Shown: positions 34,282 through 44,237 of the stretch, piece by piece
How positions within the stretch are numbered: the first letter of the stretch is position 1
Layout: every line of letters begins with the position of its first letter
DNA from: Clostridia bacterium
GTDB taxonomy: Bacteria > Bacillota > Clostridia > Oscillospirales > CAG-272
Reading direction: 5' to 3'
NCBI GenBank assembly: GCA_017961575.1
Contig: JAGCXA010000004.1
Coordinates: 1 to 62,826 of the forward strand
DNA length: 62,826 bases
Position numbers and translations under genes: made by a program
Notes under the pieces: model-generated
What the model saw: the letters and a program-made list of their open reading frames with translations, nothing else
Database searches by the model: none
What the model was told of the DNA's origin: nothing

Positions 34282-36522
34282 ATGGCATTCTTATCATTAC
34301 AGGGGATCGGTAAGATCTACGTCTCCGAGGGGAACGTCGCCGTCGGTATCCGCGGCGTGGATCTCTCATTCGAGCGCGGCGAGTTCGTCGCGATCACGGG
34401 GCGGAGCGGCTCGGGTAAATCGACGCTCCTCAACGTCATCAGCGGAATGGACACCTACGAGGAAGGCGAACTCTTCATCGAAGGACAGCCGACCTCCCAC
34501 TATCAGCAGTCGGACTGGGAGCTTTACCGTGAAAAGTATATCTCCTTCGTCTTTCAGGACTACAACATCATCGACAGTTACACGGTGCTTGAAAACGTCG
34601 AACTCGCCCTGATGAACATTCCCGATCGGCGGGAACGGCGGCGGCGGGCGCTTGAACTGATCGAGCGGGTCGGGTTGAAGGCGCACGTCCGCCACAAAGG
34701 AAGCAAACTGTCGGGCGGGCAGAAGCAGCGGACGGTCATCGCCCGCGCGCTCGCCAAGGACAGCCCGATCATCTTAGCCGACGAGCCGACCGGGAATCTC
34801 GACGCCGAGACCTCGCGCGAGATCATCGCCCTGCTCCGGGAGGTGTCGCGCGACAAACTGCTGATCGTCGTGACCCACAACTTCGAGCAGGTGGAGGAAT
34901 ACGCCACCCGGCACGTCCGCGTCTACGACGGCGCGATCGAGTCGGATCACGTGATCGCGCCCGCCCCCGAAAAGGTCGCAGAACCCGCCCCGGAGAAAAA
35001 ACAGATCGCCCGGCGGAGCGACACGTTCGGGAACGGCGTTCTGCTCGGCAAAACGATGTTCAAAGCCACCCCGCGGCTTTCGGCGTTTCTGTGCTTTCTG
35101 CTTCTCGTCGGGACGGTCGCCATATCTCTTGTCACGTCGCTCACCGGGAGCGCGTGGGAGGCGTTCAAGTCTCCCCGCATGTTCCGTCACGTCCCGGGGC
35201 GGGCGGTCGTTATTTCGCGCGACGGAAGCCCCGTGACGACGAGCGAGCTGAACGCTCTTGCCGGGGAGTTCGGCGCCGAAAAAGCCGTCCGCTACGACTA
35301 CCTGTACGACCAGACCTATTCCTTCTGGGACTGGGATTACAACATTGATTTCACCTACGTGTTTTCCGAAAACGGAGACCGGACGCCGAAAATCGGACGC
35401 GCCCCGGAAGGGGTGACGGAAGCGCATCTCTACCTTCCCATCTCCGCGTCTTCGATCTTCGGGAAAAAGGAGATCGCCGATCCGCCCGTTTTTCAGGCGC
35501 GTCTCGGGATGGGAACGGTTACGTTGACCGTCACCGGCATCACCTATTTCTACGACAATACGAAGACCGCCGAGGTCCGGCTCTCCGACGAGGGATTCCG
35601 GTTCCTTTCGGCGTACGCTCTGCTCGCCTCGCAGTCCTTCTCCGTCCGATACGAGATCAACGACGCGGACGGCGCCGCGTTCTATTCGGATGCGTGGGAA
35701 CTTGACCGCGTCACCGTCGATCCCGCCCTGCCCGCCGGGACGGTGATCCTGCCCCCCAAGACGGCAAGAGCCGCCGCTGCCGTATACGAATCGTCGACCG
35801 ATCCCGCCGTCGTTCTCCGGGACGAGTTCGTGACGGGCGGAACAAAATACAGGGCGGGCGACGGACAGACCTCCTGGACGTATCGGGCGGACGGTTTTAC
35901 CGTCGGCGCCGGCGCGGGAGAAGGCAAAGGGAGTCTGACGGTTTCGCCCGATCTGTTCCTTGCCGCACTCGACGGGACCCAGGAAGCCCTCTACCGTCAG
36001 GCGTCGCTGTTCTTCGGCTCCGACCGGACGGCGAAACGCGCGATCGAGGGGATCAACGAAAAGGGGTATCTCGCCGTTTCGTCCGACACCACCTACACGC
36101 CCGACCCCGCCGAGATGATCGTGAGCTCGCTTCTGTTCCTTCTCACCGCCCTGCTCTGGCTCTTCGCCCTGCTCTTCTTCGCCTTCTTCGTTTCGCTCTG
36201 CTGCGGGCGCTCGATCGACGCCTTCCGCGGCGATACGTCGATCATGCGAAGTATGGGGATCCCGGTCAAGGTGATCCGGATCGGGATGTACGTCCGGATG
36301 CTCCTGTCGCTCGTCCCGGCGTACCTGCTCTCCGCCGTCGCCATGTTCTTTATCTTCCGGACGCCGGCGCTGAACCACTTTTTCCGATTCCCGCGCCCGT
36401 GGCAATTCGTGATGATCGCGATCGGGGTTCTGGCGCTCGCCCTGCTCTCGACCCGACGGCAGATCCGCCGTCTCTTCAAAACAAGCGTCAAAACTGCCCT
36501 GAGAGGAGGTGACGCGGCGTGA
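34282..36522 (+). CDS. ABC transporter with fused ATPase and FtsX-type permease (subunit 1)
   Basis: The 746-residue protein has an N-terminal LolD/MacB-like ATPase (Walker A GRSGSGKST near residue 40, signature LSGGQKQR, Walker [12 protein letters not shown]), a membrane segment near 270-290, a large extracytoplasmic region of about 330 residues, and three C-terminal membrane helices (IVSSLLFLLTALLWLFALL and two more). Such MacB/FtsX-type exporters move peptides or lipoproteins or give resistance to antimicrobial peptides. It is followed with a 4-base overlap by a second fused protein, so the pair probably forms a heterodimer. uvrB ends 62 bases before; no separate promoter is clear. Confidence 0.88.
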   Translation: MAFLSLQGIGKIYVSEGNVAVGIRGVDLSFERGEFVAITGRSGSGKSTLLNVISGMDTYEEGELFIEGQPTSHYQQSDWELYREKYISFVFQDYNIIDSYTVLENVELALMNIPDRRERRRRALELIERVGLKAHVRHKGSKLSGGQKQRTVIARALAKDSPIILADEPTGNLDAETSREIIALLREVSRDKLLIVVTHNFEQVEEYATRHVRVYDGAIESDHVIAPAPEKVAEPAPEKKQIARRSDTFGNGVLLGKTMFKATPRLSAFLCFLLLVGTVAISLVTSLTGSAWEAFKSPRMFRHVPGRAVVISRDGSPVTTSELNALAGEFGAEKAVRYDYLYDQTYSFWDWDYNIDFTYVFSENGDRTPKIGRAPEGVTEAHLYLPISASSIFGKKEIADPPVFQARLGMGTVTLTVTGITYFYDNTKTAEVRLSDEGFRFLSAYALLASQSFSVRYEINDADGAAFYSDAWELDRVTVDPALPAGTVILPPKTARAAAAVYESSTDPAVVLRDEFVTGGTKYRAGDGQTSWTYRADGFTVGAGAGEGKGSLTVSPDLFLAALDGTQEALYRQASLFFGSDRTAKRAIEGINEKGYLAVSSDTTYTPDPAEMIVSSLLFLLTALLWLFALLFFAFFVSLCCGRSIDAFRGDTSIMRSMGIPVKVIRIGMYVRMLLSLVPAYLLSAVAMFFIFRTPALNHFFRFPRPWQFVMIAIGVLALALLSTRRQIRRLFKTSVKTALRGGDAA

Positions 36523-39512
36523 TTACCATTCGTCATCTGGATAAAACCTTCAACCGCGGAAAACAGAACGCGATTCACGTCATCAACGACGTCACGCTCG
36601 ACCTCCCCGCGTCGGGGATGGTCGCGATCTTCGGACGCAGCGGATGCGGCAAAACGACGCTGCTCAACGTCATCGGCGGTCTTGACCGCGTTCAGGGCGG
36701 TCAGGTCGAGATCGACGGGGAGAGGATGACCCTCTCGTCCGACGCGCTCCGCAACCGCTCGGTCGGCTATATCTTCCAGAACTACTGTCTCAACCGCGAA
36801 AAGACCTGCCGCGAGAACGTCGCCGACGCGCTCCGTCTGCTCGGCGTGTCCGACAGAACGCAGATCGACGCTCAGGTCGAGGCGGCGCTCCGCGCCGTCG
36901 GGATGGAACGCTTCGCCTCGCGGCTCCCCGACACGCTGTCGGGCGGGCAGCAGCAGCGGATCGCCATCGCCCGCGCGATCGTGAAAAATCCCCCGGTCAT
37001 CCTCGCCGACGAGCCGACCGGGAACCTCGACGAACAGAACACCCTGCACGTGATGCGCCTGCTCAAAGCGATCTCGCGCGACCGTCTGGTTCTGCTCGTG
37101 ACGCACGAAGAAAACCTGGTTCAGGCGTTCTCCGACCGGGTGATCGAACTCTCGGACGGGCGGGTCGTATCCGACCGGAAAAACGTCCCGACCGAGGGAT
37201 TTACCGCCCGCGACAAGAACGCGATCTACCTCGGCGAACTGTCGCAGAAGACCCTGCTCGACGGTTGCGACGGCGTGTCGCTCGACGTCTACGGAGAGAC
37301 TCCCGCGCCGGAGGTGAAACTCCGCCTGGTCCGGGCAAAAGACGGGCGGGTCTACCTCAAAATCGACGGGGGCAAGGTAAACGTCCTCGACGAATCGAGC
37401 GAGATCCATCTGGAAGAGGGGGTCGCGCCCGACGCGAAGGCAGGAAGCGAACCCGACGATCTCCCAGACCTCTCGGCGATCAAGCCGGTCAGGGGGGCGC
37501 GTCCGGGGCGGCTCTTCGGCTTTGCCGACGCCTGGAAGAGCGGCGTCCGCGCCAACCTCGGAAAGCGGAAGCGGGGACGGAAAGTGCTCCGCGGCGCGCT
37601 GGTCCTCTTCGCCGCCGTCGTGGTCTTCATGACCGCATCGCTCGGCGTATTCGTCCGCAAACTCATCGACGTGGACGGCGCGTACCATCACGGGATCGTC
37701 TACGCCTACGCGGGCGACGAAATCTCTGCCGCGGCGCTTGCCGCGATCGGGGAGGAAGAGGGGGTCGATTACCGCCAGATCATTCTGAACCGTCCCTCGT
37801 CCGACCGCGCCTTCTCGTTCTCCCTCGGAAACTTCGAGACCTTTTCGGGCGGCGGCGGCTACCTCTTCCGGGGCAGCGCGTCCATCACGGCGTCCGGGGT
37901 CGCGCTTCTCCGTTCCGCCGCATCGTCGCGGAAACTGATTGCCGGAAAGAATACCGGGCTCGGCGACGGCGACGCCCTGATCTCGGAGGGGATGGCGAAA
38001 GCCCTGCTTAAAGAGTCGACGGTGGATTATCTCCGCGCGCCGGGCGACCTGATCGGCGTTCTTTCCGAGGACGGCGATTACAGGATCGCCGGAGTCGTCG
38101 AGGGAAACGACCGCGAACTGTTCCTCTCCGCCCCCCGTCTCCTGTCCTACCGCTCCTTTTCCGAAACGACGGTCTACCTTTCCTCCGCGTTCAAGGAGAT
38201 CGATCCGCCCGCGGACGGCAAGGTTTCGGTGATCCTTCCCTCCGATTTCGCGTCGGAAACGACGTCCCTGCCCGCAGCGGGAGACAGCGTGCTGATCAAC
38301 GGCAAGTCGTTTACCGTCGACCGCGTGATCCGCGGGTTCGGTCAATCCTACGCCGAATGGTGCGAGGAACGCGGCTACGTCCTGCCTGCCCTGACCGACG
38401 ATCCCGGATTCGCCCTCTCGGAAGAGTATCTTGCACACTATCCGGAATACCTGAACGAGAAAGCAGCCATCTTCGGCGATCCCGACGTCGCGACCGCCCT
38501 TTGGCGATCCGGTCGCGAGAAAACGGCGTACTACTGGTGCCGCCCGTTCGACGGGACGGTCCGCCCCGCGCTCGTTTCGCTTGCCTACCGTTCGCTCTGG
38601 CGCGAGGAACATCCGGGCGAAGATCCGAACCCGACCGAAGCCGAGGTCAGAGAATGGGCGACGGGTAGGGGAGATCCCGAAATGTCCGTCCTGTACGAGC
38701 AACGGAACGAACGCTACCTCTACACCGTTTATACCGAATCGTACCCGGGAAACAAGAGTTTCTATCCGTACGCAAACGGCTACCTCATGAACGATCAAGA
38801 CGCGGAGGAGGCGTACGCCCGCGTCGGGAAAACGACCGTACTCGGCGGCTACCGAGAGTTTTACGAGTACAACGATTCTCTCGAATACACCGCTCCCGAC
38901 GTGCTAAACGCAACCACCGACCTCCATCCGCTCTCGGCGTACGTGGCGTTCCGCACCTCCGACCCGGAGAAGACCGTCGCCGCGATCAGGGCGGCGCTCG
39001 GAGAACACTACGCGGATCTGGAACGGGAGAAAGGCAGTTACATCAACGAATGGGCGGCGCCGATCTACACACCCGCCGATTTCCGCCGCGAGGCGATGAC
39101 CGAACAGAGAGCAAGCATCGTCTCGAACGCGATCGAACTCGCCGTCTTCCTTGCCGTGATGTCGCTCTGTATGTACCTCATTATGCGCGCGTCGACGATG
39201 GGACGCATCCGCGAGATCGGGATCTACCGCGCCATCGGCGTGTCGAAAAAGAATCTGGTCTTCCGCTTCTTCGTCGAGTCGCTTGCCGTCACGTCGCTGA
39301 CCATCCTTGTCGGCTATCTCTTCTCGACCTTCCTGATCTCGGCGTGGCTCGTGAAGGTGCCGCTGCTCGGCAACTACTTCTACTACCCCGTCTGGATGGC
39401 GCTCTCGACCCTCGCGCTCCTCTTCGGGATCGGCTCGCTCTGCGGGACGCTGCCGGTGCTCTCCCTGTTGCGCAAAACGCCGAGTGAGATCCTGTCGAAA
39501 TACGACATCTGA
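36519..39512 (+). CDS. ABC transporter with fused ATPase and FtsX-type permease (subunit 2)
   Basis: The 997-residue protein has an N-terminal ATPase (Walker [10 protein letters not shown], signature LSGGQQQR, Walker [15 protein letters not shown]), a linker of about 140 residues, a first membrane helix ([21 protein letters not shown], near 370), a very large external domain of about 470 residues, and the FtsX core with [18 protein letters not shown] between C-terminal helices. It starts with GTG at 36519 inside the stop of subunit 1 (GTGA overlap), with GGAGGTG upstream. The ATPase-first order in both partners and the big external domain suggest a mechanotransmitting MacB-like exporter or sensor. 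The substrate is unknown. Confidence 0.88.
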   Translation: MITIRHLDKTFNRGKQNAIHVINDVTLDLPASGMVAIFGRSGCGKTTLLNVIGGLDRVQGGQVEIDGERMTLSSDALRNRSVGYIFQNYCLNREKTCRENVADALRLLGVSDRTQIDAQVEAALRAVGMERFASRLPDTLSGGQQQRIAIARAIVKNPPVILADEPTGNLDEQNTLHVMRLLKAISRDRLVLLVTHEENLVQAFSDRVIELSDGRVVSDRKNVPTEGFTARDKNAIYLGELSQKTLLDGCDGVSLDVYGETPAPEVKLRLVRAKDGRVYLKIDGGKVNVLDESSEIHLEEGVAPDAKAGSEPDDLPDLSAIKPVRGARPGRLFGFADAWKSGVRANLGKRKRGRKVLRGALVLFAAVVVFMTASLGVFVRKLIDVDGAYHHGIVYAYAGDEISAAALAAIGEEEGVDYRQIILNRPSSDRAFSFSLGNFETFSGGGGYLFRGSASITASGVALLRSAASSRKLIAGKNTGLGDGDALISEGMAKALLKESTVDYLRAPGDLIGVLSEDGDYRIAGVVEGNDRELFLSAPRLLSYRSFSETTVYLSSAFKEIDPPADGKVSVILPSDFASETTSLPAAGDSVLINGKSFTVDRVIRGFGQSYAEWCEERGYVLPALTDDPGFALSEEYLAHYPEYLNEKAAIFGDPDVATALWRSGREKTAYYWCRPFDGTVRPALVSLAYRSLWREEHPGEDPNPTEAEVREWATGRGDPEMSVLYEQRNERYLYTVYTESYPGNKSFYPYANGYLMNDQDAEEAYARVGKTTVLGGYREFYEYNDSLEYTAPDVLNATTDLHPLSAYVAFRTSDPEKTVAAIRAALGEHYADLEREKGSYINEWAAPIYTPADFRREAMTEQRASIVSNAIELAVFLAVMSLCMYLIMRASTMGRIREIGIYRAIGVSKKNLVFRFFVESLAVTSLTILVGYLFSTFLISAWLVKVPLLGNYFYYPVWMALSTLALLFGIGSLCGTLPVLSLLRKTPSEILSKYDI

Positions 39513-39533
39513 CGGGACAGACCGAAAAGAAAA

Positions 39534-39564
39534 GAGACCCGTTCGCATCCGGCGAACGGGTCTC
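39534..39564. terminator. Rho-independent terminator of the tldD-ABC operon (bidirectional shape)
   Basis: A 13-bp stem GAGACCCGTTCGC/GCGAACGGGTCTC followed by GGTTTTTTT on the plus strand; A-rich sequence on the other side lets it serve the convergent phosphatase gene too. Confidence 0.95.
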
Positions 39565-39582
39565 GGTTTTTTTCGTTTGGCT

Positions 39583-40785
39583 TTATTTCGCGGGTTCCTT
39601 CATGATGCGGATGACGGCGTCGAGATCCGCCTCCGGGACTTGGAGCGTGGTTTTCAGATAGTTGTAGGTCTTGTCCGCGAAGGTGTCGCCCGGCATCTCC
39701 TTGATGTCCTTGACGTAGCGATTCTCGATCTTCGATTTCGTTCTCGCCGATTCGATGTAGCCGAAGTTAGAGAAGAGATAGTCGCGCCAGAGATCGTTTT
39801 CCGACACGCCGCAGAGCGCGTTGACGAGCCACGCGACCAGCCCCGTGCGGTCGGTGCCGATGCGGCAATGGAAGTAGAGCGGATAGTTGTTCTCGTCGGC
39901 AAGGATAGCGAAAATATCCTTGATCCGCGAAAGACTCTTCTCGCCGAGTGAATCGTTCCAGAGCATCGAGCAGGAGTAGTACGCGACCCCCTCGCCGAGC
40001 ACCGTCGCGGTCAATCCGCCGTTCTCGTTGCCGTCGCCCGCCGCCTTCGATTCGCGCAGGTCGATCTCGCCCTTGATGCCGAGATCCTCCTTCATCGTGC
40101 GGATCCCCTCCCGGGAGATCACGACGTCGGTACCGTAGTTGATCGTGAGTTGTCCGCCCCGGAAAAGAAGCCCCTGCCGGATCCGTCCGCCGTCGACGGT
40201 CTTCCAGCCGCCGAGGTCCCGGACGTTGGTGATCCCGTCGACGTAAAGGTTGCGCGGACCCTGCTCCTCGGTCTCAAACGAGGCGATCTTGGACGCCGAG
40301 GCGTCGCCCTCGTCGTCCAGCGCCGTGACGTTCCAATAATAGGTCGTGCCGATCATCGGGTTGTAGAACTCGTACACGGTCTTGTTCCCCGAGACGGTCG
40401 CTTCCCTCGCGTCCGAGAGATCCGCCTTCGTCCCGATCCGGACGACGTAGGACGAGATCCTGCCCGACGCGGACTCGGAGATCCGCCAGGAGAGGCGGAT
40501 GGGCTCCGGGCGACTGAGTTCCTCGACCCCTTTGGCGTAGGTGGACGCCTTGTCGGGATCCCTTTCGGTAAGATACTTTGCCTGCGACGCCGTGTGAATC
40601 GACGTACTCGCCGGGACGCTCAGCCGGATGGTGTATTTCGCCGGTTTTTCCGTCGTGACCGCGTCGGTCGTTACCGCCGCCGTCGTCCCGCCGGGCGTCT
40701 CCTCGGTCTTCACGCAGGACGCGAGCGCCGCGACTGCAAGGATCAGAACGAGGATGAGGAAAGAGAATCGGACAAATCGTTTCAT
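39583..40785 (-). CDS. Lipoprotein with tyrosine/dual-specificity phosphatase domain
   Basis: The 400-residue protein has a lipoprotein signal with lipobox LASC (Cys24), a Thr-rich linker, a fibronectin-III-like beta segment (about 95-175, with YYWNVTALDDEG), and a phosphatase domain: NVRDLGG (187-193) and the catalytic P-loop HCRIGTDR (306-313, Cys307, Arg313). This matches the secreted Y_phosphatase3 group (NFRDLGG family) that removes phosphate from tyrosine or phosphoinositides. Being lipid-anchored outside the cell is unusual for such an enzyme. ATG 40785 follows GGGGAGA; upstream frames are rejected because the promoter lies inside them. Confidence 0.9.
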   Translation of the reverse strand: MKRFVRFSFLILVLILAVAALASCVKTEETPGGTTAAVTTDAVTTEKPAKYTIRLSVPASTSIHTASQAKYLTERDPDKASTYAKGVEELSRPEPIRLSWRISESASGRISSYVVRIGTKADLSDAREATVSGNKTVYEFYNPMIGTTYYWNVTALDDEGDASASKIASFETEEQGPRNLYVDGITNVRDLGGWKTVDGGRIRQGLLFRGGQLTINYGTDVVISREGIRTMKEDLGIKGEIDLRESKAAGDGNENGGLTATVLGEGVAYYSCSMLWNDSLGEKSLSRIKDIFAILADENNYPLYFHCRIGTDRTGLVAWLVNALCGVSENDLWRDYLFSNFGYIESARTKSKIENRYVKDIKEMPGDTFADKTYNYLKTTLQVPEADLDAVIRIMKEPAK

Positions 40786-40828
40786 AATAATCTCCCCTGC
40801 TATAACAATCCGTTTTTCTTTTATTATT

Positions 40829-40857
40829 ATTATAATTGTTTTTGACTGCAAAATCAA
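40829..40857 (-). promoter_or_regulatory. Sigma-A promoter of the phosphatase lipoprotein gene
   Basis: TTGATT (40852-40857), 17 bases, TATAAT (40829-40834) on the minus strand. Confidence 0.8.
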
Positions 40858-40926
40858 GTGCGGACTTGTGCCGTTTTTTTGACTTTGCAAAGAGTTTTTT
40901 CGTTTTTTGCCCGAGATAAAACAAGC

Positions 40927-40956
40927 GGCGGGCGCGCGGTAAAACGCGCGCCCGCC
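40927..40956 (-). terminator. Terminator downstream of the first Cys-rich lipoprotein gene
   Basis: A 12-bp stem GGCGGGCGCGCG/CGCGCGCCCGCC with a six-base loop; the minus strand continues GCTTGTTTTATC. It lies about 97 bases past the stop of the 41053 gene. Confidence 0.7.
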
Positions 40957-41052
40957 CGATTGATACGCGGGGAGCAAGGATTCCCGATCCTGTGGCGCGG
41001 GCGGCGCCTCGGTTTGCTTATCGGTCCGCGGAGCGTGCCCCGCCGTCGGTTT

Positions 41053-42423
41053 TTACTTCGCTTCGTACCACATCGTCGCGGGGACGAAGACGCCCGTCTC
41101 GACCTCGAGTTTCGCGTTAAGGTCGGGGCTGGTCGCCTTTTTCACGTCCTGCACGAAAGCGGAGCCGATCGTCGCCGAGTAGTCGGCGATCTCAAAGTAG
41201 CCCTTGTCGCTCTTCATCCTCGTCGAATCGAGGAACGCGCCGTGCAGATACAGGTGATCGTTTTCGGTATACTCGATCCCGCCCGCACCGTCGGACGCCG
41301 CGGTGAAGAACTGACGATCGTATTGTACGTCTTTCGTAATCTCCGTCGTCGACGTATGCGAAACGGGAACGCCGTCGATATAGATCCAGATCTGAATGTA
41401 ATAGGTTGCGTCGGCGCCCGATTTGACCGCGTCCGCGTTGGAGACTTCCTCACGGACGCGGATCTGTACGCGGTGCCAGCCCCATTGCGTATCGCCGAGC
41501 GGCTGTCCGTCGCCCGCGTTCGCGCCGCCGAGGTTCGGGTAGGCGGTGACGTCGGCGACCGTCCCGCCGAATCTCGGATACAGGTGGTCGGGCTCGATCG
41601 TTCCTGCCGCGGTAAATCCGCCCGCGAACTTACAGGTCGCCCACTGGGACTTGCAATCGTTCGTCAGTTCCAGACGGACGATGCCCATATTCCCGTTCGA
41701 GCCGCTCTTGTTGGGAACGAATCTCGTGTCGACGGCGGGCATTACGTTGCCGGTATTATAGAGATTCAGAAGCGACTCGTTCCAGAGGATCGAATACTCG
41801 ACGAGGAGGTCGTTGCCCGCCTCGTAGAAGTGCTTGTCGCTGCGGATCTCGCCGAGCGTGGCGCCGCCCGCAGTGTACTTTCCGCTCGCGGTGGTAAAAA
41901 TCTGTACGTCGTGCTTGAAGGTCGCGTCCTCCCCCTGCTCCTCGTGGCAGCGCGTGCATACGCCTGTGCGATGCACGACCGGATTCAAGAGCGTCGGTTC
42001 GGTCGACCAGACCTCGACGTTATGATTCGCGGGATCGGGATCGAGCGGCGTGACGGTCTCGGCGATCGGTTGCAGGCAGACGGTGCAGTGCTTGGACTTG
42101 TAGCCCCCGTCCGTACAGGTCGGCACGTCGTCGATCACGAACTCCTCGCCCGGCGTGTGGGGGAGCTGCGGGATCGCGGTGATCGAATCGGGATCCTGCA
42201 TGTCGCACTTCTTGCAATACCGGGATTTCTGACCGGCGACGCTGCAGGTCGGTTCAGAGTCGATGATGAACTCGCTCCATTCGTGTACGCACGCAGAACT
42301 CTCTCCCGTCGTCGCGGAGGCGGTGTCCTTCGCCCCCCCCTTCTTTTTGTCGCAGGACGAAAACGCCGCGACGGAAAGGATCAGAACGAGGATCAAGCAT
42401 GAGAATCCGATAAACCGCTTCAT
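41053..42423 (-). CDS. Cys-rich surface lipoprotein, paralog A
   Basis: The 456-residue protein has lipobox FSSC (Cys24). Residues about 40-165 contain three or four repeats of the form HEW/HTPGEE...PTC..G..S..C..C (RYCKKCD, KHCTVCL, GVCTRCHEEQG), each with a CxxC pair that could bind zinc or form disulfides. The rest is a beta-rich domain with GWHRVQIRVREEV, WIYIDGVPV and LYLHGAFLDSTRM that I do not recognise; its strand pattern and bound-ligand look suggest a lectin-like sandwich, which is a guess. It is about 60-70 percent identical by eye to the next gene, a tandem duplicate. It has its own promoter and GGGGGAG site. Confidence 0.85.
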   Translation of the reverse strand: MKRFIGFSCLILVLILSVAAFSSCDKKKGGAKDTASATTGESSACVHEWSEFIIDSEPTCSVAGQKSRYCKKCDMQDPDSITAIPQLPHTPGEEFVIDDVPTCTDGGYKSKHCTVCLQPIAETVTPLDPDPANHNVEVWSTEPTLLNPVVHRTGVCTRCHEEQGEDATFKHDVQIFTTASGKYTAGGATLGEIRSDKHFYEAGNDLLVEYSILWNESLLNLYNTGNVMPAVDTRFVPNKSGSNGNMGIVRLELTNDCKSQWATCKFAGGFTAAGTIEPDHLYPRFGGTVADVTAYPNLGGANAGDGQPLGDTQWGWHRVQIRVREEVSNADAVKSGADATYYIQIWIYIDGVPVSHTSTTEITKDVQYDRQFFTAASDGAGGIEYTENDHLYLHGAFLDSTRMKSDKGYFEIADYSATIGSAFVQDVKKATSPDLNAKLEVETGVFVPATMWYEAK

Positions 42424-42453
42424 AAATGACTCCCCCGTAATGCTTTTTTCTTT

Positions 42454-42482
42454 ATTATAACAGGAATCCTGTGCCAAATCAA
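42454..42482 (-). promoter_or_regulatory. Sigma-A promoter of Cys-rich lipoprotein A
   Basis: TTGATT (42477-42482), 17 bases, TATAAT (42454-42459) on the minus strand; the -35 is the same as that of the phosphatase gene. Confidence 0.8.
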
Positions 42483-42555
42483 GCGAGAGTTTGCGCCAGA
42501 ATTTCGGGTTTGCGCGGGCGTTCGCGTTCCGGGGGACGCCCCGGAGAAACGGAAA

Positions 42556-42592
42556 GCCCGCGCCGCGGGATCGTTTTTCCCGTGGCGCGGGC
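42556..42592 (-). terminator. Terminator-like hairpin downstream of Cys-rich lipoprotein B
   Basis: A stem of about 15 bp (GCCCGCGCC/GGCGCGGGC plus inner CGGGA/TCCCG) followed on the minus strand by TTTCCGTTTC. Next to it lies the perfect 18-base palindrome GGCGGGGCGCGCCCCGCC (42608-42625). Confidence 0.55.
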
Positions 42593-42633
42593 AGGGGTTT
42601 GCGGGTCGGCGGGGCGCGCCCCGCCGCCTACGT

Positions 42634-44001
42634 TTACTTCGCTTCGTACCACATCGTCGAGGGGACGAAGACGCCCGTTGCAACCTCGAGTTTCGCGTCA
42701 AGGTCGGGGGCGGTCGCCTGCTTGACGTTCTGCACGAAGTCGGCGCCGACCGTCACCGAATAATCGGCGATCTCGAAGTAGCCGGTCCCGCTCGTCATCC
42801 TCGTCGAGTCGAGGAACGCGCCGTGCAGATACAACTCGTCGTTCTCGGTGTATTTGATCCCGCCCTCTCCGTCGGGCGCCGCCGAGAAGAGTTTGCGGTC
42901 GGAACCGTTCCACTTGTGATCTGTGCCCGAGTTATGCAGGACGAGCACACCGTCGATATAGACCCAGACCTGCAGTTTGTAGGTCGCGTCGTCGCCCGCC
43001 TTCACGGCGTCGACGTTGGTGACCTCGTTCCGATAGCGGATGCTGACGCGGTGCCAGCCCCACCGGGTCTCGCCGAGCGGTTCCCCGTCGCCGAGGTTCG
43101 CGCCGCCGATATTCGGGTAGGCGGTGACGTCGTCCACCGTCGTATCGAATCTCGGATAGGGGCTGTCGGGTTCGCTGGTCTTCAGCGCGGCGACCTCGAA
43201 CGCCCCGGCGAACTTACTGGTGCACCATTCGGACTCGATGTCGTCGGCAAGCTCCCAGCGGACGATGCCGGAGTTCCCGGAAGTCCCCGCCTTCGTCGAG
43301 GTGAATCTCGTGTCGATCGTCGCCATGCTTTTCTTGTACATATTGAGAAGCGTTTCGTTCCAGAGGATCGAGTACTCGACGAGCAGGTCGTTCCCCGCCT
43401 CGTAGAAGTGCTTGTCGCCGCGGATCTCGCCGAGCGTGGCGCTGCCCGGGGTGTATTTCCCGCTCGACGTGGTGAAGACCTGCACGTCGTGCTTGAAGGT
43501 CGCGTCCTCCCCCTGCTCCTCGTGGCAGCGCGTGCATACGCCCGTGCGATGCACGACCGGATTCAGAAGTGTCGGTTCGGTCGACCAGACCTCGACGTTA
43601 TGCTTCGTGGGATCGGGATCGAGCGGCGTGACGGTATCGGCGATCGACTGCAGGCAAACGGTGCAATGCTTGGACTTGTAGCCCGTTTCCACGCAGGTCG
43701 GCTCGGAGTCGATCACGAACTCCTCGCCCGGAGTGTGGGGGATCGTCGGGATCGCGGTGATCGACGCGGGATCCTGCTCGTCGCACTTCTTGCAATACCG
43801 GGATTTCACGCCGGGGACGGTGCAGGTCGGTTCGAGATCGACCTCGTACTCGCCCCATTCGTGTTCGCAACCCGTCTTCTCCCCCGTCGTCACCGAGGCG
43901 GTGTTCTTCCCCTCTCCCGTCTTCCTGTCGCAGGACGCGAACGCGAAGACGCAGAGGACGAGGCACAGGATCAGGGTCAGACCGAACGCAATTCTTTTCA
44001 T
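42634..44001 (-). CDS. Cys-rich surface lipoprotein, paralog B
   Basis: The 455-residue tandem paralog of the 41053 gene has lipobox FASC (Cys24), the same CxxC repeat region (SRYCKKCDEQDPASITAIP, SKHCTVCL, GVCTRCHEEQG) and the same C-terminal domain ending EVATGVFVPSTMWYEAK. Most differences fall in the central segment. Both lack any catalytic motif that I recognise, so they are more likely binding or structural surface proteins. ATG 44001 follows AAAGGAGGAG; its promoter is at 44062-44090. Confidence 0.85.
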   Translation of the reverse strand: MKRIAFGLTLILCLVLCVFAFASCDRKTGEGKNTASVTTGEKTGCEHEWGEYEVDLEPTCTVPGVKSRYCKKCDEQDPASITAIPTIPHTPGEEFVIDSEPTCVETGYKSKHCTVCLQSIADTVTPLDPDPTKHNVEVWSTEPTLLNPVVHRTGVCTRCHEEQGEDATFKHDVQVFTTSSGKYTPGSATLGEIRGDKHFYEAGNDLLVEYSILWNETLLNMYKKSMATIDTRFTSTKAGTSGNSGIVRWELADDIESEWCTSKFAGAFEVAALKTSEPDSPYPRFDTTVDDVTAYPNIGGANLGDGEPLGETRWGWHRVSIRYRNEVTNVDAVKAGDDATYKLQVWVYIDGVLVLHNSGTDHKWNGSDRKLFSAAPDGEGGIKYTENDELYLHGAFLDSTRMTSGTGYFEIADYSVTVGADFVQNVKQATAPDLDAKLEVATGVFVPSTMWYEAK

Positions 44002-44061
44002 AGTTCTCCTCCTTTTAAAAGCGTCGATGGACGATCCAGTTTCGCCATCTTTTTGAATTTC

Positions 44062-44090
44062 AGTATACCATTTTTTTGCTTTTCTTGCAA
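44062..44090 (-). promoter_or_regulatory. Sigma-A promoter of Cys-rich lipoprotein B
   Basis: TTGCAA (44085-44090), 17 bases, TATACT (44062-44067) on the minus strand. Confidence 0.75.
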
Positions 44091-44197
44091 TACCGCGGCG
44101 GCGACAAAACAAAATTTCGGCGTTTTACGCAAAAGCGTCCCCCTTGGTTTGTATAGAATAACGAATCCGAACGCCGGGCAGGACGACCCGGGACGGC

Positions 44198-44233
44198 AAA
44201 AAAACAGCCGCGCACCCGTTTCGATGCGCGGCT
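44198..44233 (-). terminator. Rho-independent terminator of the SPFH-xpt operon
   Basis: AGCCGCGCA (44206-44214) pairs with TGCGCGGCT (44225-44233); read on the minus strand it is followed by GTTTTTTTGCC. It lies right after the stop of the last gene. Confidence 0.92.
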
Positions 44234-44237
44234 ACGT

